Source of the DNA: UBA4971 sp900019985
Lineage (GTDB): Bacteria > Bacillota > SHA-98 > UBA4971
Direction: 5' to 3'
NCBI GenBank assembly: GCA_050949175.1
Contig: JBMNFG010000011.1
Location: forward strand, 370,390 to 434,389
Length of the DNA: 64,000 nt
Shown: positions 40,667-50,135 of the stretch, in pieces
How the letters are laid out: each line of letters opens with the position of its first letter
Numbering within the stretch: the stretch's first letter is position 1
Translations under genes and position numbers: made by a program
The notes under the pieces: generated by a model
The model's database searches: none
What the model saw: the letters and a program-made list of their open reading frames with translations, nothing else
What the model was told of the DNA's origin: nothing

Positions 40667-42390
40667 GCCAGCTCCTCCTCTGATAGCTGTGACATGACGA
40701 TTTCCTGATATACTCTGCAGGTCTTCATGAGCTCCCTGTGGGTCCCCGCCCCTGCAACTTCGCCTTTATCCAGGACGACTATTTTGTCAGCATCCATGAC
40801 TGTACTCACTCTTTGTGCAACTACAATCACAGTGGATTCCCCGGTCTCTCTCTTTAGCGCATCACGCAACCTGGCATCTGTCTTAAAGTCAAGTGCGGAA
40901 AAGCTGTCATCAAAGATGTAGATCGCAGGCCTTCGGACCAGCGCCCGGGCGATGGAAAGGCGCTGCTTCTGCCCGCCTGACAGATTCGTCCCGCCTTGCG
41001 CAACAGCGGACTCAAACCCATCTTTCATGCCCGTTATAAACTCCAGGGCTTGTGCGATCTCTGCCGCTCGTTCCATCTCTTCGGAAGATGCATCTTCCTT
41101 GCCGTACCTGATGTTTTCCGCAACAGTGCCTGAGAATAAGACAGCTTTTTGCGGCACAAATCCGATCTTCGCCCGTAAGTCTTCTTGTGACATATCCCTT
41201 ATGTCTACGCCATCGATTAAGATACTGCCGGAATTGACGTCATAAAAACGCATGATGAGGTTAACCAGTGTGGATTTACCCGAACCGGTTCCTCCGATAA
41301 TGGCAGTCATCTCTCCCGGTTTCGCGTCAAAGGAGATATTGGTGAGCACTGCCTTTTCCGCGCCTGGATAAGAGAAGGTTACGTTCCTGAACTCTATGTG
41401 GCCATCTGTCACGCAGCCTGTCTTTGCCCCTTCCCTATCTTGGATTTCGGCGACGGTGTCCAAAACCTCATTGATCCTCACTGCAGACGCTGACGCCCTG
41501 GGTATCATGACAAACATCATTGACACCATAACGAGGGAAAACATGATCTGCATGATGTATTGTATAAACGCCATCAATGAGCCTACCTGCATACTGCCTT
41601 GATCAACACGGATACCGCCGAACCATAAGATCGCGATAGACGCAAAATTCATTGCCACCATCATCAGGGGCATCGTCGCTGCCATGATTCTGTTGACCCT
41701 GATGGCAGTCGTTGTCAAGTCGAGGTTTGCCTCATTGAAGCGCTCCTTTTCGAAGTCGATGCGATTGAACGCGCGCACCACCCGAATCCCGGTAAGATTC
41801 TCGCGGAGTACGCGGTTTACCTTATCCAGTTTTTCCTGCATTGCTTTAAACAGCGGTGTGCTCGTTCTCATCACAACAATCACAGCACCTACGATTACAG
41901 GGATAATCAAGATTATTATCCGAGCCAAAGATGCATCTTGAGATACCGCCATAATAATGCCGCCGATAAGCATCATAGGTGCCATGACCATCATACGCAG
42001 CATCACCATTACCAGCATTTGAATCTGGGTGATATCATTTGTCGTCCGTGTAATGAGTGATGCTGTGCCTATCTTGTTGACTTCACTTAATGAAAACTCT
42101 GTAACATGTGAGAAGACCTTGCGGCGGAGGATCTTGCCGAAGCCCATTGCAGTCTTAGATGAGAGATTTGCAGCAAGAATCCTACAGACAGCGCCTGCTG
42201 CAGCTACGAGCAACATCAGCCCGCCGACCCTCAGGATGTAGTTAGTATCGCCCTGAACTACGCCAATATCAACTATATCCGCCATTAACCTGGGGAGAAA
42301 TAGTTCAAAAAGGGACTGAAAGAAGATCAAAGTCAGAACGGCGGCTATGAAGAGTCTGTATGGCTTCAAAAACCTAAACAACCTAATCAA
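40663..42390 (-). CDS. Heterodimeric ABC exporter subunit, degenerate Walker B half
   Basis: A 575-aa half-transporter: six-helix domain, Walker A GGTGSGKST, signature NLSGGQKQR, and Walker B IYIFDDSFSALD, where Asp replaces the catalytic Glu, plus a Gln in place of the H-loop His (VVAQRVST). These are the normal signs of the inactive-site partner in heterodimeric exporters. It is the first gene of the two-gene operon. The upstream 400 bp contain degenerate repeats and no clear promoter. Confidence 0.9.
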   Translation of the reverse strand: MIRLFRFLKPYRLFIAAVLTLIFFQSLFELFLPRLMADIVDIGVVQGDTNYILRVGGLMLLVAAAGAVCRILAANLSSKTAMGFGKILRRKVFSHVTEFSLSEVNKIGTASLITRTTNDITQIQMLVMVMLRMMVMAPMMLIGGIIMAVSQDASLARIIILIIPVIVGAVIVVMRTSTPLFKAMQEKLDKVNRVLRENLTGIRVVRAFNRIDFEKERFNEANLDLTTTAIRVNRIMAATMPLMMVAMNFASIAILWFGGIRVDQGSMQVGSLMAFIQYIMQIMFSLVMVSMMFVMIPRASASAVRINEVLDTVAEIQDREGAKTGCVTDGHIEFRNVTFSYPGAEKAVLTNISFDAKPGEMTAIIGGTGSGKSTLVNLIMRFYDVNSGSILIDGVDIRDMSQEDLRAKIGFVPQKAVLFSGTVAENIRYGKEDASSEEMERAAEIAQALEFITGMKDGFESAVAQGGTNLSGGQKQRLSIARALVRRPAIYIFDDSFSALDFKTDARLRDALKRETGESTVIVVAQRVSTVMDADKIVVLDKGEVAGAGTHRELMKTCRVYQEIVMSQLSEEELA

Positions 42391-42414
42391 CAGCTATCAC
42401 CTTTATTAAGCATT

Positions 42415-42791
42415 CCATATTAGCTGGATGCGTTAATCAGATGCATACCTTTCTTAATAGCATCCGGCGCAGACATCCGATTCAGATGTATATCCTTCTT
42501 GGTCACGTCAGGCGCGAACATGGGATCCGGCAAGCACCTGACAACAGCTCCGCCATTGTGATGCATTCCGGCGTGCTTTGTTCATAAGGTGCATATATCA
42601 GATGTGTACCTTTTCTTGACCGCATTGGGCGCACACATCCGGTCTGGCAAGCACCTGACAACAGCGCCGCCGTGGTAAATCAGACCGCCGCGCATCAGTA
42701 GTGGTTCTTCAGGGTAGATCGAATCTCCTGCACCGCAAGCAAGCCGTAAGTCCTTAAGACTAATCCGGCAGATCCGATCTTTCCGGTGCCG
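42415..42791. repeat. Three degenerate long repeats upstream of the ABC exporter
   Basis: Copies begin near 42438, 42483 and 42608 with TCAGATGYRTAYCYTT and run through GGCGCRNACATSNGRTC. The second and third continue into an identical GGCAAGCACCTGACAACAGC, then SCGCC. The spacing is uneven (about 45 and 125 bp). No gene is seen. The exact 20-bp match suggests a more recent duplication than the rest. Confidence 0.55.
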
Positions 42792-43468
42792 CTATGCCTT
42801 GTTGATGCAGAAACTTCCCTCTACTGCTAACGGCCTGACAGGGCAGAGATCACACTTGGGGTTTCGAGATGTGCAAACCTCTTTTCCAAACGTTACTATG
42901 AGGGCATGGTACTCATTGAACAGCTCTGCTGAAGTGGGCAGATGCTCCATGAAGAAGCCTCGCACCTCCTCATAGGAGAGCTCCGGAGACAAGATACCCA
43001 ACCGCTCAAAGATCCTGCGAGTATACGCATCTACCACAAAAGAAGGAAGCCCTCCGGCATAGAGCAATATGGAATCTGCGGTCTCAGGCCCGACACCGTA
43101 TACACCCAGCAAATCTTTGCGGATCTCATGGAGCGGGCGGCAAAAAAGTCCATCCAAGTCAGGGCCGGATCTTTCGGAAATGAAACTGGCAATAGCCTTC
43201 AGCTTCCTGGCCTTCGCATTGTAGTAGCCGGACGGGCGGATAAGCTCAGCCAAGCGCATGGACATGGATCTTCAAGGAGCCCGTCTAATGACAGGACACC
43301 GGCATCTTTCAGGTTGGCAATGGCCTTCTCCACATTTCGCCATGATGTAGCCTGGGTAAGGATAGCTCCTACTATTACTTCAAACCCGGTCTTTGCAGGC
43401 CACCAGTTCTGAGCCCCGAAGCGTTCATAAAGCAAGTTGTAGATATCCATTAGAGTGTCCCGCAACAT
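42792..43468 (-). pseudogene. Endonuclease III-related base-excision glycosylase, interrupted by a frameshift
   Basis: Two overlapping frames together give one HhH-GPD protein of about 225 aa. The 5' part starts at ATG 43468 after AGGGGATG (MLRDTLMDIYNLL, GFEVIVGAILTQATSW) and reads to GLLEDP. The 3' part, in another frame from about 43260, continues MRLAELIRPSGYYNAKA, the HhH motif LLGVYGVGPETADSILLY, catalytic Asp in FVVDAYTRR and a [4Fe-4S] cluster (Cys-x6-Cys-x2-Cys-x5-Cys type). One missing base near 43255-43262, next to a duplicated CCATG, explains the break. It resembles MagIII/endonuclease III relatives. A sequencing error is possible; both halves are well conserved. Confidence 0.75.
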
Positions 43469-43634
43469 ATCATCCCCTGTCGGATTGTTTAGCTCCTGTC
43501 TTTTTGTAATACACGGTGCACTTGTAGTATACTGTTTAATGGTGTGCCCTGCCAGCCGTGGCCGGCCCCGTATCTTGCGGAATACGTGGTGCACGGAGCA
43601 ATGTTTTTCATGTTTTTTGGGGATTCATATTGTC

Positions 43635-43851
43635 AGTGAAGACGTTATCCCTACCGGACTGAAGACATTCATACTGTCGGACTGAAAACAGTCATACGGC
43701 CGAACCGAAGACAGTAATACTACTGGGCCGATTGTCGGTGAAGACATTATCTCTACTCGACTGAAGACAGTATTACTACCGGTCTGAAAACAGTATTACT
43801 AATGAACCAAAGACAGTATCATTATTGGACTATGGAAACAAATCCAATATC
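43635..43851. repeat. About nine 23-bp tandem repeats (ACTGAAGACAGTATTACTACCGG-like)
   Basis: Units start at 43635, 43658, 43681, 43704, 43727, 43760, 43783, 43806 and 43829, spaced 23 bp except for one 33-bp step. The core is ACTGAAGACAGT, itself partly self-complementary (ACTG...CAGT). They fill the divergent space between the glycosylase pseudogene and the PHP gene and end about 25 nt before the PHP ribosome site. Confidence 0.8.
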
Positions 43852-43894
43852 AATATACAGAACGCAAAAAGGCTAACGGAGGAAGGATGTAGCT

Positions 43895-44728
43895 TTGTTG
43901 AAACTGTTTGACTGTCACATGCACTCCACCCATTCTTTCGATGCTACCGCAACCTTTGATGAACTGTGTGAGAGCGCAATTGAATACGGGTTACAAGGAA
44001 TATGCGTTACTGAGCATATAGATTTCGATGAGGCGGACCCCGGATACAATTTCTTCCGTCACGACGCCTACATGGAAAGTATAAAACGGTGCCGGGAGAA
44101 GTATGGAGATAGGCTTGAGATCCTCACCGGAGTAGAAGTCACTTACCAGACGGAATTCGTAGACGAAATCAAGGACTTCCTCTCAACGCACAAGTTCGAT
44201 TATGTGTTAGGTTCCATTCACCTAATCGATCACATCTTTGTCCTGTCTCCCAGATACGCTAAAGGAAGGTCCAAGGAGGACGCATACAAAGCATACTGGA
44301 AAGAGACCCTGGCTATGGTAGAAAGCGGGCTTTTCAAATACATAGGGCACCTGGATTACATCAAGTCCATGAGGTCGCAAGCATACGGAAGGTTTGAATT
44401 CGAAGAGTGGTTGCCTGAGATCACAGAGATCCTGGAAAAAGTCATAGAAACCGGTGCCATCTTGGAAGCAAACACATCAGCCTTAAGAAGAACCTACAAA
44501 GAGCCTTACCCCGGTTGGGGCATATTAGAGCTTTACAAATCTCTGGGCGGCACCCATATAGTGATGGGCTCTGACGCTCATTCCCCGTCCCAGGTGGCCC
44601 TGGGTTTTCGGGAAACGGCAAAGCAGCTCCAAGAGATGGGCCTGGTCATATGTGACGGCACCATGCTGACTTCCTCTTCACAATCGATGGATCGATGGAA
44701 GGCATGGAAGGCTGATAGTCAAGGATAG
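43895..44728 (+). CDS. PHP-type histidinol-phosphatase (HisK/HisJ family)
   Basis: A 277-aa protein with TTG start after GGAGG. PHP metal ligands are visible in FDCHMHSTHSFDA, VTEHIDF, GVEVTYQ, GSIHLIDH, GHLDYI and GSDAHSP. The GSIHLID and ANTSALRR blocks point to the histidinol-phosphatase branch rather than to DNA-polymerase PHP domains. It would release histidinol in histidine synthesis, but no other his gene is near, so a different phosphatase substrate is possible. Its 3' end (GGCTGATAGT) is echoed by GCCTGATAAGTGG twice in the following 45 bp. Confidence 0.82.
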   Translation: MLKLFDCHMHSTHSFDATATFDELCESAIEYGLQGICVTEHIDFDEADPGYNFFRHDAYMESIKRCREKYGDRLEILTGVEVTYQTEFVDEIKDFLSTHKFDYVLGSIHLIDHIFVLSPRYAKGRSKEDAYKAYWKETLAMVESGLFKYIGHLDYIKSMRSQAYGRFEFEEWLPEITEILEKVIETGAILEANTSALRRTYKEPYPGWGILELYKSLGGTHIVMGSDAHSPSQVALGFRETAKQLQEMGLVICDGTMLTSSSQSMDRWKAWKADSQG

Positions 44729-44797
44729 CCTGATAAGTGGATAGCATCATACGCGAATGCCTGATAAGTGGCGGACTCCGCAGATGCCGGGCCGCAC

Positions 44798-45643
44798 TTA
44801 ACCCGGGAGACAGACCACCCCTATAATCCCCGGCCCTCCGTGGATTGCCAGCGCGGGCCCGATATCGGTTACTATGATTTCTTCGCAGCTGACAAGCGGT
44901 TTGAGTCTGTCCTTCAGTTTGTTTGCCTCATCAAGGACATTGCCGTGGACAATAGCAAGCCTGGACTTAGGGCTGTTCCCTGCCGACTCCACAGCAAGCT
45001 GGATAAGTCTTTCTAAAGCTGCGCGCTTGGTTCTGACCCTGTCCACGACCTCAACAACGCCCTGCCTGATGGATACAAGAGGTTTTACAGACAGCAACGA
45101 GGCTATAAGCGCTTGTCCTGCGCGGACTCTGCCGCTTTTCAAGAGATGGCGGATTGAGTCAATCATTGCGTAGCTGATGATGCGAGGTCTGAGTTCCGTC
45201 AGCATGCGGAGGATTTCTTCTTTGGTTTTGCCTCGCAATACGGCTTCCGCAGCCTCAAGGACTAAGAACCCTATCCCCATTGAAGCGGACTGAGAATCGA
45301 ACACTTCAATATCAGCGTCGGGGAAACGCGCTTTCGCTATATTCGCCACCTGACACGTACCGCTACCTTCGCCGGATACGTGGATGGATATTATTGTTCG
45401 AAACCGAGAAAGAAGACGCTCATAGACGTTGATAAAATCGGACGGTGCAGGTTGAGAGGTAGACGGCATCACCTGCCCGTTCAGCCTTCCGTAGAATTCT
45501 TCGCGGGTAATGTCAATCCCATCTCTATATGACTCGTCTCCGAACTGCAGATGAATTGGGATTACCGTAGCACCGTATTTGTCAACTAGCTCCTGTGGAA
45601 GACTTGCCGAACTATCTGTGACTATAGCTATCTCGTGTTTCAT
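44798..45643 (-). CDS. DegV family fatty-acid-binding protein
   Basis: A 281-aa protein: IAIVTDSSASLPQEL at the N terminus, the PSTSQPAP loop, the VSGEGSGT segment and GPALAIHGGPGIIG near the C terminus are DegV hallmarks. DegV (FakB-type) proteins hold a fatty acid and present it to the FakA kinase for phosphorylation and use in phospholipids; no fakA is in the window. It is convergent with the PHP gene and downstream of murJ on the same strand. Confidence 0.9.
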   Translation of the reverse strand: MKHEIAIVTDSSASLPQELVDKYGATVIPIHLQFGDESYRDGIDITREEFYGRLNGQVMPSTSQPAPSDFINVYERLLSRFRTIISIHVSGEGSGTCQVANIAKARFPDADIEVFDSQSASMGIGFLVLEAAEAVLRGKTKEEILRMLTELRPRIISYAMIDSIRHLLKSGRVRAGQALIASLLSVKPLVSIRQGVVEVVDRVRTKRAALERLIQLAVESAGNSPKSRLAIVHGNVLDEANKLKDRLKPLVSCEEIIVTDIGPALAIHGGPGIIGVVCLPG

Positions 45644-45894
45644 TTGCGTTCCGTGCTCGACCTCCTACACCAGCCGAAGCGAAGCCGAGTACGGTTTTCC
45701 CCCTCCCCGCTGTTTGCTGATACCAGAGCCGTCTTGCTAGTAGAATAACTCAATATTCCACAAATATCCTATGATCCCTGCTTTAACACAAAAGATCCGC
45801 ATTCAATTGCCGTGCAACTCCGGGCAGCTCATAGTCTGCTACCTGCAGTTGCCTTGCGACACGACACTTGTGGCCTATGACGGAGTTGGGAGGA

Positions 45895-46015
45895 TTCAAA
45901 GTTCAGCTGCTTTGCGTTCGGCTGTATTGCGTTCAGCTGTATTGCGTTCGGCTGCTGCGGGTTTCGGCTGTTTACGCCTGTTTCCACAACCTGTGGGCAC
46001 TTCTGCTCGCCTAGT
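45895..46015 (-). repeat. Repeats seeded by the murJ 3' end: duplicated stop region and 15-bp units
   Basis: On the minus strand the last codons of murJ (GGAAACAGGTGTAA) recur about 35 nt later as GGAAACAGGCGTAA. Further on come four 15-bp units of ACAGCYGAACGCAAT (about 45900-45960). The rest of the gap to degV, about 45645-45890, shows no gene. Confidence 0.7.
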
Positions 46016-47637
46016 TACACCTGTTTCCGCGCATCGGAGTAGGCTCGGGCTTTGGCAAAGATGCGCCGGAATATATTGCGGGCGGTTTCCGCTATAGAGG
46101 TTGCTTCGGGAACCCTGAGGACGAAGACCATCGCAACATAGCAGATGACTCCTACTAAGATAGAAACCCCAAGGCGCACCAGTTGAGCTGTGGCTGCGCT
46201 TCCGGGAACGTAGATCTCAAGTGCACCATGGGTAAACCAGACTACGACTCCCATAATGCCTGCTGCAACCAGCACTCGCCATAAAGAGTTCAAAATAGCC
46301 TTGCCTCCCAGTGTCACCGGAGTTGGCGAATTTGTTGAGGCAAGCTTCTTCCTGAGGAGCCAAAGCAGCACTGCTGCCCTGAAAGCACTTGACAAGGTAT
46401 TGGCAAAGGCAAGCCCTCCTTGGGCCAACGGGCGTACAAGCATGAGGTTAAACACGATGTTAATCCCGGCAGCGAACACGCTGACCATCATAGGAGAAGT
46501 CGTATCCTGCAAGGCATAGAAGGCCCGGATTGTCATATCTCGCAAGGTAAATAGGGCAACGGCAGGCGACAGAAACAGAAGAGCCCATGCAGTAGCCTGT
46601 GTAGCTGCACTGTCAAAAGCCCCTCTTTCAAAGACTATGCGAACCAACGGAACCCTGAGCACTGCCATACCTACGGCGGCCGGAACCAGCACAAAGCTTA
46701 TCATCTTGATAGACTCAGAAAAAGCCTTGCTGTATCTTGCCCAGTCGTCTGCCGCAGACAGACGCGACAGAGTCGGATACATCACCGTGATGATGGATGT
46801 GCCTAGCACGCCGGGAACAACTCCCATCAGGCGGGTGGCATAGTTCAGTGCAGCCAGGCTTCCTTCTGCCAGGCCTGATACCAGTATGCGGTTTACCAGT
46901 GTGGAGACTTGTCCTGCAAGGGTAGCAAGAAGCACAGGACCTATCAATGCGCCCATACGTCGAAGACCGGGATCGTTGAGGTTAAGGATCGGGCTCCATT
47001 TGTATCCGGTCTTCGCGACTACCGGCAGCTTTAACAGTACTTGAACTGCGATTGCAACAACAGTCCCTGCGCCGACAGCCTGAATCCCGAACCTGGGCCC
47101 CAAGAGCAAGATAGAAGCGATGATTGTGACATTGTAAGCAAGACTCGCCATTGCCGGGACTGCGAAATTATCGTCGGCCTGGAGCATACCTGTTAGAATT
47201 CCGGACAATGCCTGGAAGAGAACCATGGGAAACATGATCCGGGTCATAGAGACTGTCAAGATATATACCTCGCCCTGGAATCCCGGAGCCACGAGCCGGG
47301 TCAGCCAGCCTGCAAAGAATTCTCCTACGGTAATAAAGATCAACGCCAAGAGGACAATGGCGTTTATCACTGAACTTACCATCTTGTGAGCTGCATCGAG
47401 TCCGCGTTCCTGCCGCACCTGGGAGAAGACCGGTATGAATGTGCTTCCCAGAGCTGCTGATACAGCGGAAAAGATGACTACAGGGACGGTCTGTCCCATC
47501 AGGTAGGCATCTGTGGCATAAGTGGCACCGAACACTGCAGCAAGAGACGTTTCCCTGGCAAACCCCAGGATCTTGCTGATAATGGAAAGAACGGCAACAA
47601 TCCCTGCCGCTTTTAGGAGACCTTCCTTAGCTGTCAA
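46015..47637 (-). CDS. murJ: Lipid II flippase MurJ (MVF family)
   Basis: A 540-aa membrane protein with TTG start 8 nt after GGTGGAG. It has the MurJ N terminus (ISKILGFARETSLAAVFGATYATDAYLMGQTVP) with the GFARE motif, and fourteen predicted helices. The conserved Arg residues of the central cavity (e.g. in LVNRILVSGL and LTRLVAPG) are present. It flips the peptidoglycan precursor lipid II across the cytoplasmic membrane. It is flanked on both sides by repeat-filled intergenic DNA and appears to be transcribed alone or with degV. Confidence 0.9.
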   Translation of the reverse strand: MTAKEGLLKAAGIVAVLSIISKILGFARETSLAAVFGATYATDAYLMGQTVPVVIFSAVSAALGSTFIPVFSQVRQERGLDAAHKMVSSVINAIVLLALIFITVGEFFAGWLTRLVAPGFQGEVYILTVSMTRIMFPMVLFQALSGILTGMLQADDNFAVPAMASLAYNVTIIASILLLGPRFGIQAVGAGTVVAIAVQVLLKLPVVAKTGYKWSPILNLNDPGLRRMGALIGPVLLATLAGQVSTLVNRILVSGLAEGSLAALNYATRLMGVVPGVLGTSIITVMYPTLSRLSAADDWARYSKAFSESIKMISFVLVPAAVGMAVLRVPLVRIVFERGAFDSAATQATAWALLFLSPAVALFTLRDMTIRAFYALQDTTSPMMVSVFAAGINIVFNLMLVRPLAQGGLAFANTLSSAFRAAVLLWLLRKKLASTNSPTPVTLGGKAILNSLWRVLVAAGIMGVVVWFTHGALEIYVPGSAATAQLVRLGVSILVGVICYVAMVFVLRVPEATSIAETARNIFRRIFAKARAYSDARKQV

Positions 47638-47699
47638 TCCGCAATCTCCACCTAAAAACCGTCTGTCTTTTGTATCATTCTACCGTGGTACAAGCTAAC

Positions 47700-48055
47700 A
47701 AACAAGGCTGGTTCATAATCGCGTTTTAACCGATTGTTGATGGCCTGCTGATCGCTTGTTAATCCCTCGTTAATCGTTTGTTAATTGTTTGTTAATCGCT
47801 TGGTAATCGTTGGTTAGTCGCTTGTTAAGGGTTTTTTCCGCTTTACGCTTGTTTCTGCTTTACGTTTCTTTCAGCTTTACGCTTCATTCTGCTTTGCATT
47901 TATTTCCTCTTTGCGCTTCTTTACGCTTCACGCTTCTTTTCGCTTTGCGCTTCTCTCTGCTTTGTGCTTCTTTAGGCTTCACGCTTCTCTCTGCTTTGTG
48001 CTTCTTCCCACTTCACGCTTCTTTTCGCTTTGTGCTTCTTTCTACTGCCGGATAA
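47700..48055. repeat. 11-bp repeats (CGCTTGTTAAT) followed by ~16-bp pyrimidine-rich repeats
   Basis: From 47750 to 47828 seven 11-bp units follow without gaps, consensus CGCTTGTTAAT. From about 47835 to 48050 a looser CTTTRCGCTTCTTTCTG unit takes over, about thirteen copies. The plus-strand frames here encode only Leu/Phe/Ser/Ala low-complexity peptide without ribosome sites. The block lies upstream of murJ. Confidence 0.7.
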
Positions 48056-48224
48056 CGCCCCGCCGGCCGAGTTACGCCATCCGAGGGCTTTTGCATGGCT
48101 TAATGGCTCACGCCGCAAGCAGGTTAAAGTAGGCTGAAAGCCGATCAGTCAATAAACCGCTTCGTTCAGTGAACAAATGGCTTCCCAGGACGGCCATGTT
48201 AACCTATTCCAAACTCCTTTGGAT

Positions 48225-49180
48225 GTCGAATGGTTCACCTTATGAGCCAGTTGCATTCGTTTCAGGCTCTCTTGACTTCTAAATGGCTCATGAGACGAGC
48301 CAATCAAGGAGGTTTGAGGGCTTCTTTCGCGTTGGATGGCTTACGTGGTGAGCCAATCGTGTTCATTTAAGGCTCTTTCGGATGTTGATCGGCTCATCCT
48401 TAGAGCCATCAAGGCCCATTTTGTGACTTGTTGGCGGGAAGTTGCGGTAGTTTGGCTCTCCGCATGAGCCAACAATAGCTTTTCGGGATGCTCTCGATCC
48501 CGGAATGGCTCTTCCTATGAGCCAAGCAAACGTATTTATGCCTCTTTCCGCTGCCTGACGGCTCACCCTGTAAGCCATTCTCGCCAGTCTTTGAGCCACT
48601 TGGCTGACGGATGGCTCATCCCGTGAGCCAAGCAGATGCATTTATACTTCTTTCCGCTACCTGACGGCTTACCGCGTAAGCCATTCTCGCTAGTTTTGGG
48701 GCTATTTAGTTGAAGAATGGCTCACGCAGAGAACCAATCGAGCCTATTTGACCATTGCTTAGGTGACGAATGGCTCACGTCTAGAGCCAATCAACGCGGT
48801 TTTGAGGCTTTGGTGTCGCAGAATGACTCACGTCGCGATCCGATCACACGCATTCAAGGCACTCCTTGCTGCGAAATGGCTCATGCGACGGGCCAAGCGA
48901 GCTGTTTTGACCGTCGTTAAGGTGACGAATGGCTCACGTTGGGGGCCATTTAGGGTAGTCTTAAGGCTTTTCTGCTAATGAACGGCTCACGTGATGAACC
49001 ATTCAAAGCGATTTAGGAGCCTTTGCGTGCAGAAATGGCTCATATAATAAGCCATTCCTGCAGATTCAACGATTTCGATATAGCCAAATGGTTCAACTGG
49101 CGAGCAGCCCACAGCGATCTAACACTTCTCGTCTGGTCAAACGGCTCAAACAGTAAGCCAATCCCCATTGATTTACTGAC
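48225..49180. repeat. Array of about 17 ~65-bp units each carrying the palindrome ATGGCTCAnnnnnnGAGCCAAT
   Basis: A 22-nt imperfect palindrome (TGGCTCA ... TGAGCCA) recurs with a period near 55-65 bp from about 48280 to 49165. Inter-palindrome DNA is also weakly repeated (a CGATTTNAGGCNTCTTT-like core). Two neighbouring pairs of units, about 48515-48600 and 48605-48690, are clearly more alike, so a ~90-bp higher-order copy event occurred. No open frame with a ribosome site crosses it. The diverged palindromes and repeated spacers argue against CRISPR. Confidence 0.75.
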
Positions 49181-49291
49181 GAAACTAGCTTGACTCCAGA
49201 ACGCCTCAAATCCCATTGGTTTCCTAACGATGCTAGCATGACCCCGGAATGGCCTCGAATCCGTTAGAGGATCGCTCGGCTCCCTAAGATC

Positions 49292-50104
49292 CTAACCGGC
49301 CAGGGTGATCATGGCCAACAAGCCCTTAAAAGCAGTCAAGTAATCGTCTGCCGAAAAAGCCACAGTCTTCTCGTCAACCCGTTTGGAATATGGCATTAGG
49401 GCGGCATTCTCAGCCATGCCTGAGTCTTTGAACTCAACCTTGAAAGTAACAGGCGAGTCAGGCAGCCACGGCCTGGCTGAATCCAGGGATAGAAGGGCCT
49501 TCTCCGCTTCCTTTCTAATCAGGGCTTTTGCTGCATCCGGAGGCAAGCACAAAGCAGATTGCCTGGCAATCGCAGTCTTAACAGAGGCAGTCCTCACATG
49601 GGGAAGGAGCTCTCTGGCCTCCCTGCACACGACATCGTCTCCGCATACCAAAACCACCGGGACACCGAAATACCCGGCAAGGCCTGCGTTAATGCCGGTC
49701 TCCCCCACGAGGATGTCATTCACCCAGATATTTGCCACACGGGCACCGGAGTAGGTATGGCTCAAAACGCCCGGAGCCCCCATTCGCGCGTGATACCCGA
49801 CGAAAATGGCAGCCGCAAAGTCTCTGTCTATACCTTGCATCATGGAAAGGGGTTTCGGAGACCCTGTGATTAGCTTAGCAGCAGGATTGATCTTCTCAAT
49901 GAGGAGGTTGATCATAGGGCCATGGGAATCGTTGACGATTATCTCTTTTGCGCCTGCATTCAAAGCACCTTCAACAGCAGCGTTGAGTTCACCGGTCATG
50001 AGAGAGCGAGCACGGTCATAATCCCTGGAGTCAGGCATAGTGTGTATTCCTGACGAAACAACACCGGATATCCCTTCAATATCGCACGAAATAAAGACCT
50101 TCAT
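49292..50104 (-). CDS. M55-family D-aminopeptidase DppA-like
   Basis: A 270-aa protein matching the M55 fold: MKVFISCDIEGISGVV (metal Asp and Glu), IVNDSHGPM, and FVGYHARMGAPGVLSHTYS. Length fits B. subtilis DppA, a zinc D-aminopeptidase that processes D-Ala-containing peptides from the cell wall. It follows two ABC-2 permeases and an ATPase in the same direction with a 31-nt gap, so it ends a four-gene operon. A link to wall-peptide use or stress is likely but unproven. Confidence 0.9.
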   Translation of the reverse strand: MKVFISCDIEGISGVVSSGIHTMPDSRDYDRARSLMTGELNAAVEGALNAGAKEIIVNDSHGPMINLLIEKINPAAKLITGSPKPLSMMQGIDRDFAAAIFVGYHARMGAPGVLSHTYSGARVANIWVNDILVGETGINAGLAGYFGVPVVLVCGDDVVCREARELLPHVRTASVKTAIARQSALCLPPDAAKALIRKEAEKALLSLDSARPWLPDSPVTFKVEFKDSGMAENAALMPYSKRVDEKTVAFSADDYLTAFKGLLAMITLAG

Positions 50105-50135
50105 GTAATCTCTCCCTTCGCTATGCGTTTCTGAT

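Noticed and set aside
47810..48132. Plus-strand frames encoding Leu/Phe/Ser-rich peptides
   Set aside because: They are translations of the CTTTRCGCTTC repeat without ribosome sites or sequence complexity.
48225..49180. Possible CRISPR array
   Set aside because: Repeats are degenerate, spacers are partly repeated and differ in length, and no cas gene is in the window.
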